Both the position numbers and the translations under genes were made by a program. This document shows, in pieces, positions 62,001 to 64,000 of a stretch of DNA of 64,000 bases. Location: NCBI GenBank assembly GCA_037389465.1, contig JAZARR010000174.1, positions 1,116,001 to 1,180,000 on the forward strand. The letters run 5' to 3'. Numbering within the stretch: position 1 is the stretch's first letter; every line of letters begins with the position of its first letter. Below the pieces are notes generated by a model. The model was not told the DNA's origin, searched no databases, and worked only from the letters and a program-made list of their open reading frames with translations. Origin of the DNA: Baylisascaris procyonis (taxonomy: Eukaryota; Nematoda; Chromadorea; Rhabditida; Ascarididae).

Positions 62001-62312
62001 AGGAGATGTGGCCATTGAAGCCATTTCGCTTTGGAGTCACGGCGGATGTGAACGGCATCGATGAGCAAATATACATAAGTCATAATCAATGAGTTTCGAG
62101 CAGTCTCGCTCATTTGTACTCAGCTGTGCAACGACGCCCTCATACTGCCGACGCATGCATCTGAATCTGCGAAATATTTAAAAAACAGATGATACCTGTG
62201 TGGGTAGGGATAAGCGGAATTTCTTTGCCTCCGGCGCTCCAGATGCGGTCGCCGTGAGGCTCATCTTCTTGCACGGCCTTCTCACAGAATTGGCTTCTTC
62301 ACTCTGCGAACT
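38121..62312 (-). CDS. ZBED-like protein: BED zinc finger plus hAT transposase C-terminus, 18 exons
   Basis: Exons in transcript order: 62312-62196, 60675-60436, 51530-51452, 51359-51176, 50946-50838, 49989-49760, 49581-49400, 48537-48290, 47829-47707, 47391-47140, 46530-46417, 45724-45574, 44765-44627, 43713-43542, 42404-42213, 42013-41786, 39714-39643 and 38522-38121. Every junction keeps phase, giving 1,077 codons, or 1,061 from the first Met (residue 17). Order: a Ser/Pro-rich acidic region with VKEENEDSD; a Gln8 run; a BED finger at about 192-240 (C208, C213, H228, H232); a long helical hAT-like body including an [12 protein letters not shown] segment; and the hAT dimerisation region at about 972-1011 (LQFW..., then [15 protein letters not shown]). 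The tail is Ser-rich. BED fingers bind DNA, and ZBED/DREF-type proteins are host transcription factors derived from hAT transposases. Single-copy structure, many introns and no flanking terminal repeats argue for domestication. Three exons use AAG or TAG acceptors rather than CAG. Confidence 0.9.
38521..38523 (-). promoter_or_regulatory. Acceptor of the final exon carrying the hAT dimerisation region
   Basis: CTATTTGCAG precedes the last exon, which starts with TGT GGT GGT in phase 0. The exon carries the most diagnostic part of the protein. Confidence 0.6.
38830..39190. other. GC-rich island in the last intron of the hAT-derived gene
   Basis: About 360 bp that are clearly richer in G+C than the surrounding intron, pyrimidine-rich on the plus strand. 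A 109-codon plus-strand frame (38882-39211, Pro/Ser/Arg/Phe-rich) and a 68-codon minus-strand frame (38800-39006, Arg/Glu/Gly-rich) overlap here. Neither resembles a known domain. It could be an inserted foreign segment, a regulatory element or an alternatively used exon. Confidence 0.4.
39521..39586 (+). repeat. Short tandem repeat, unit ATTCTACCAAAA
   Basis: Four tightly spaced imperfect copies of ATTCTACCAAAA just downstream of exon 17, in the last intron of the hAT-derived gene. Confidence 0.85.
40132..40683 (+). CDS. Possible nested three-exon mini-gene on the opposite strand
   Basis: Within the exon 16-17 intron of the minus-strand hAT-derived gene, plus-strand segments 40132-40240, 40384-40493 and 40618-40683 have GT/AG borders. 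They join in phase into a 94-aa basic protein ending EPPSTYK. The middle exon is Lys/Arg-rich ([16 protein letters not shown]). It has no signal peptide and no recognised domain. An overlapping frame of exon 3 contains a hydrophobic run (VLLLLICLF) and could instead be the coding one. This is a structural prediction only. Confidence 0.28.
46655..46741. repeat. (TA)n microsatellite in the hAT-derived gene
   Basis: Pure TA array between exons 10 and 11, about 125 bp upstream in transcript sense of the exon 11 acceptor. Confidence 0.95.
47041..47125 (+). repeat. Polypurine tract beside the exon 10 donor
   Basis: An 85-bp nearly pure purine stretch on the plus strand, hence C/U-rich in the transcript. 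It starts 15 bp inside the intron after exon 10 of the hAT-derived gene. Such tracts can bind polypyrimidine-tract splicing regulators; no function is shown here. Confidence 0.6.
51507..51530 (-). repeat. Polyglutamine-coding repeat (Q8)
   Basis: Eight Gln codons (CAG x2, CAA x5, CAG) open exon 3 of the hAT-derived gene immediately after the TTTTTTTCAG acceptor, followed by a His-rich stretch. Mixed CAG/CAA codons suggest a stable run. Confidence 0.9.
54645..55017 (-). pseudogene. mariner-family transposase relic (N-terminal part)
   Basis: Read on the minus strand across frameshifts and stops, the order matches the N-terminal half of a mariner transposase. EQ*KIRIKF-like and ICFKLSK segments come first, then [14 protein letters not shown]. 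The diagnostic [17 protein letters not shown] follows, and then a second helix-turn-helix ending [10 protein letters not shown]. At least two frameshifts and several stops kill it. The catalytic D,D34D half is not recognisable downstream, and no terminal inverted repeats were seen. It sits in the 8.9-kb intron between exons 2 and 3 of the hAT-derived gene, in the same orientation. Confidence 0.72.
58959..59031. repeat. (TA)n microsatellite in intron 2 of the hAT-derived gene
   Basis: Pure AT dinucleotide array between exons 2 and 3. Long ORFs reading IYIY on either strand here are artefacts. Confidence 0.95.
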
Positions 62313-63607
62313 CTGAAAAACTATCCAAACATAACTCTATAACGTCTTACAACCGTAACATATCAAAGAAACGAAAATAAATGAGGTACTTAATTTCTAA
62401 CGACTTGAAATTAAATAAATCTCAGTGTGCAAAGTGACGTCAATTTTGAATAAAACTCCTAAAAAGTCTATGTGAGCCGGCCTCAGAGAGGAGGAGGAAG
62501 TTTCTATCGGTATTATGAGGCATCAGCAAAAAGTCAAAAGGTTAAAGAGAGCCTAGAATAGGTATTAGTTTATTGTTTTTAGCAATAAAGACTTTTACGG
62601 ATGAAGGAAGCAAATTGAAAGCAATATATGCTCAGATGGAATAAATAATGCTGAGTGTAAACTATGCGACATGCAACACCTCAGAGGCGTTATTTTCAGT
62701 AATTCAAACTGCTTTCACACTCTTGCATAATTTCTTCACTTAGCAGTTACTAGAGAAACAAGCATATGAAGCTGCCCGTCCACAGAAAGCCCCAATTAAC
62801 GATTCGCTTCTGAGCCATATCCGACCAGTATTTGACTGGGGTGTTTTTAATCGTTGATAAATCATATGAGTAACTATCAATAGCACAAGAATAAGGGAAC
62901 AGAAGTTATGATCATTTACTATAGGCTAGGCTGTACTCAAAGATGGAACTACCAAGCACACAGACAAGCAAGCAGACACAGACACACATACATGCATTAA
63001 AAAATAGCGTCACCATAACGGGCTCATGTGAAATTTTCAAATGCGCAAAATAAACATGGTAGTATGAAAAACAATAGAAGGTGAACTAAAGCACAGTGTC
63101 GTTTGGCAGAATGTCATCAAAACCAGAACCCATTTCTGCCCAGTGTAGTTCGAAAATGCCTTCGAAATTTTCAGAAGGGTACTTCAAGCAGTGAATCATA
63201 CGACCGCTTGAGCATCCCAAGAAGAGTTAAAGACGCTTAAAATTTCCTATCCGCTGTATTTCTAAGAGGCGAGAGTTTAATTTAGAGATGCTTCTTGAGC
63301 ACTATCAATTTATTATCGAAACAGTAAACAACATGTTCGCTGCGAATTAATGAATCGCAGTCATTAATTCCCATTGATATACATTGATGAATAAAAAATG
63401 ATTGTAAAATTTGGAAGAGTTGTACGACTTCTATTTCATTATTCAAATAAACGGCTTAATAGTGAAAAGCTGAATTCATTGCTTTATTGCCAGCGTAATT
63501 AACAAATTCACTTCATATGGCCTCTTTTATGCCCGTTTGTTTGTTGGCGAGTATTCACGTTAAGCCGGAATTATAAAGAAGCACCAACACAACATTGCCG
63601 TTCTCAC
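62313..63607. other. No further coding sequence seen (1.3 kb)
   Basis: Upstream of the first secure coding exon of the hAT-derived gene; probably intron or promoter-proximal sequence. No domain, RNA gene or repeat array was recognised. Confidence 0.45.
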
Positions 63608-63715
63608 CTTCGCAAGGTATCGAGAAAATACCCCGTTGATGGGAGTACCTTCACATATGGAGATGGAGCTTGCATTTCAGATTTAGGAATAGTTATAGCT
63701 CGACGATATAGAATG
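63608..63715 (-). CDS. Candidate upstream exon of the hAT-derived gene
   Basis: Bounded by TTTCCTCCAG on its 5' side and an AAG/GTGAGA donor on its 3' side. One frame is open for all 108 nt and contains an ATG (MQAPSPYVKV), but it runs into a stop in exon 62312-62196 if spliced there. The phase that does join in frame reads TPINGVFSRYLAK and has stops further 5' and no ATG. The exon is therefore either 5' UTR, with translation starting at Met17 in the next exon, or part of another gene. Confidence 0.35.
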
Positions 63716-64000
63716 CTGGAGGAAAAAAAGAGAAAAAATTTCTTGATAATAAAAGCTAAGAGATTCCTCTATGAAAAGTAAACATATGGAAGATTGATTT
63801 TAACGAAAATGCCGGGGAGGGCACTGGAGAATGGGGATCACTGGAGGGTTGCCTTTCGGCGATAGAAGGCTATATTTTCACAAAATATAGAAAGGAGTCT
63901 CTGTTTAAAATTATGTTCTCTTCAGAGCACTGTACTTTCACAAAATCTATTCATTTTTTATTGTTATTTTCAATGAGTCCTGACATATTCCCGTCTTTCC

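Overview
The window looks like nematode chromosomal DNA. It is AT-rich, genes are broken into many short exons with TTTTCAG-like acceptors, and one gene has a T-rich acceptor 4 nt before its ATG, as expected for cis- or spliced-leader trans-splicing. Species cannot be fixed from sequence alone. There are no prokaryotic operons, CRISPR arrays or convincing intact tRNA genes. Most short ORFs are chance frames or readings of (TA)n microsatellites.

Layout. 1-5.4 kb: no recognisable gene, one G-rich block, one (TA)n array. 5.4-12.1 kb (+): fragments of an immunoglobulin-domain protein with a GPI-type hydrophobic tail. 12.1-22.6 kb: no recognisable gene. 22.66-28.13 kb (+): a complete six-exon Rab6-family GTPase (208 aa, CxC tail). 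Its first intron holds an 811-bp Penelope-like retroelement derivative with a GIY-YIG endonuclease frame, 64-nt inverted repeats, a 12-bp target duplication and a decayed hammerhead-ribozyme motif. 28.1-33.7 kb: gene-poor, with (TA)n arrays and a tRNA-like SINE remnant. 33.76-34.5 kb (+): a probable small secreted-peptide gene. 35.2-35.55 kb (-): a cysteine-rich ORF. 38.1-62.3 kb (-): one very large gene, 18 phase-compatible coding exons giving about 1,060-1,077 aa, with a BED zinc finger and a hAT-type C-terminal dimerisation region; it is best read as a domesticated hAT transposase (ZBED-like). Its introns contain a mariner transposase relic, a possible nested plus-strand mini-gene and a GC-rich island. 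A possible further 5' exon lies near 63.6 kb.

Working together. The two well-supported genes, the Rab6-like trafficking GTPase and the ZBED-like nuclear protein, have no obvious functional link. The common theme is transposon debris of three classes (hAT domesticated, mariner dead, Penelope-like partly intact), all inside or forming host genes. Exon borders were chosen by reading-phase continuity. Homology calls rest on recognised motifs, not on database searches.
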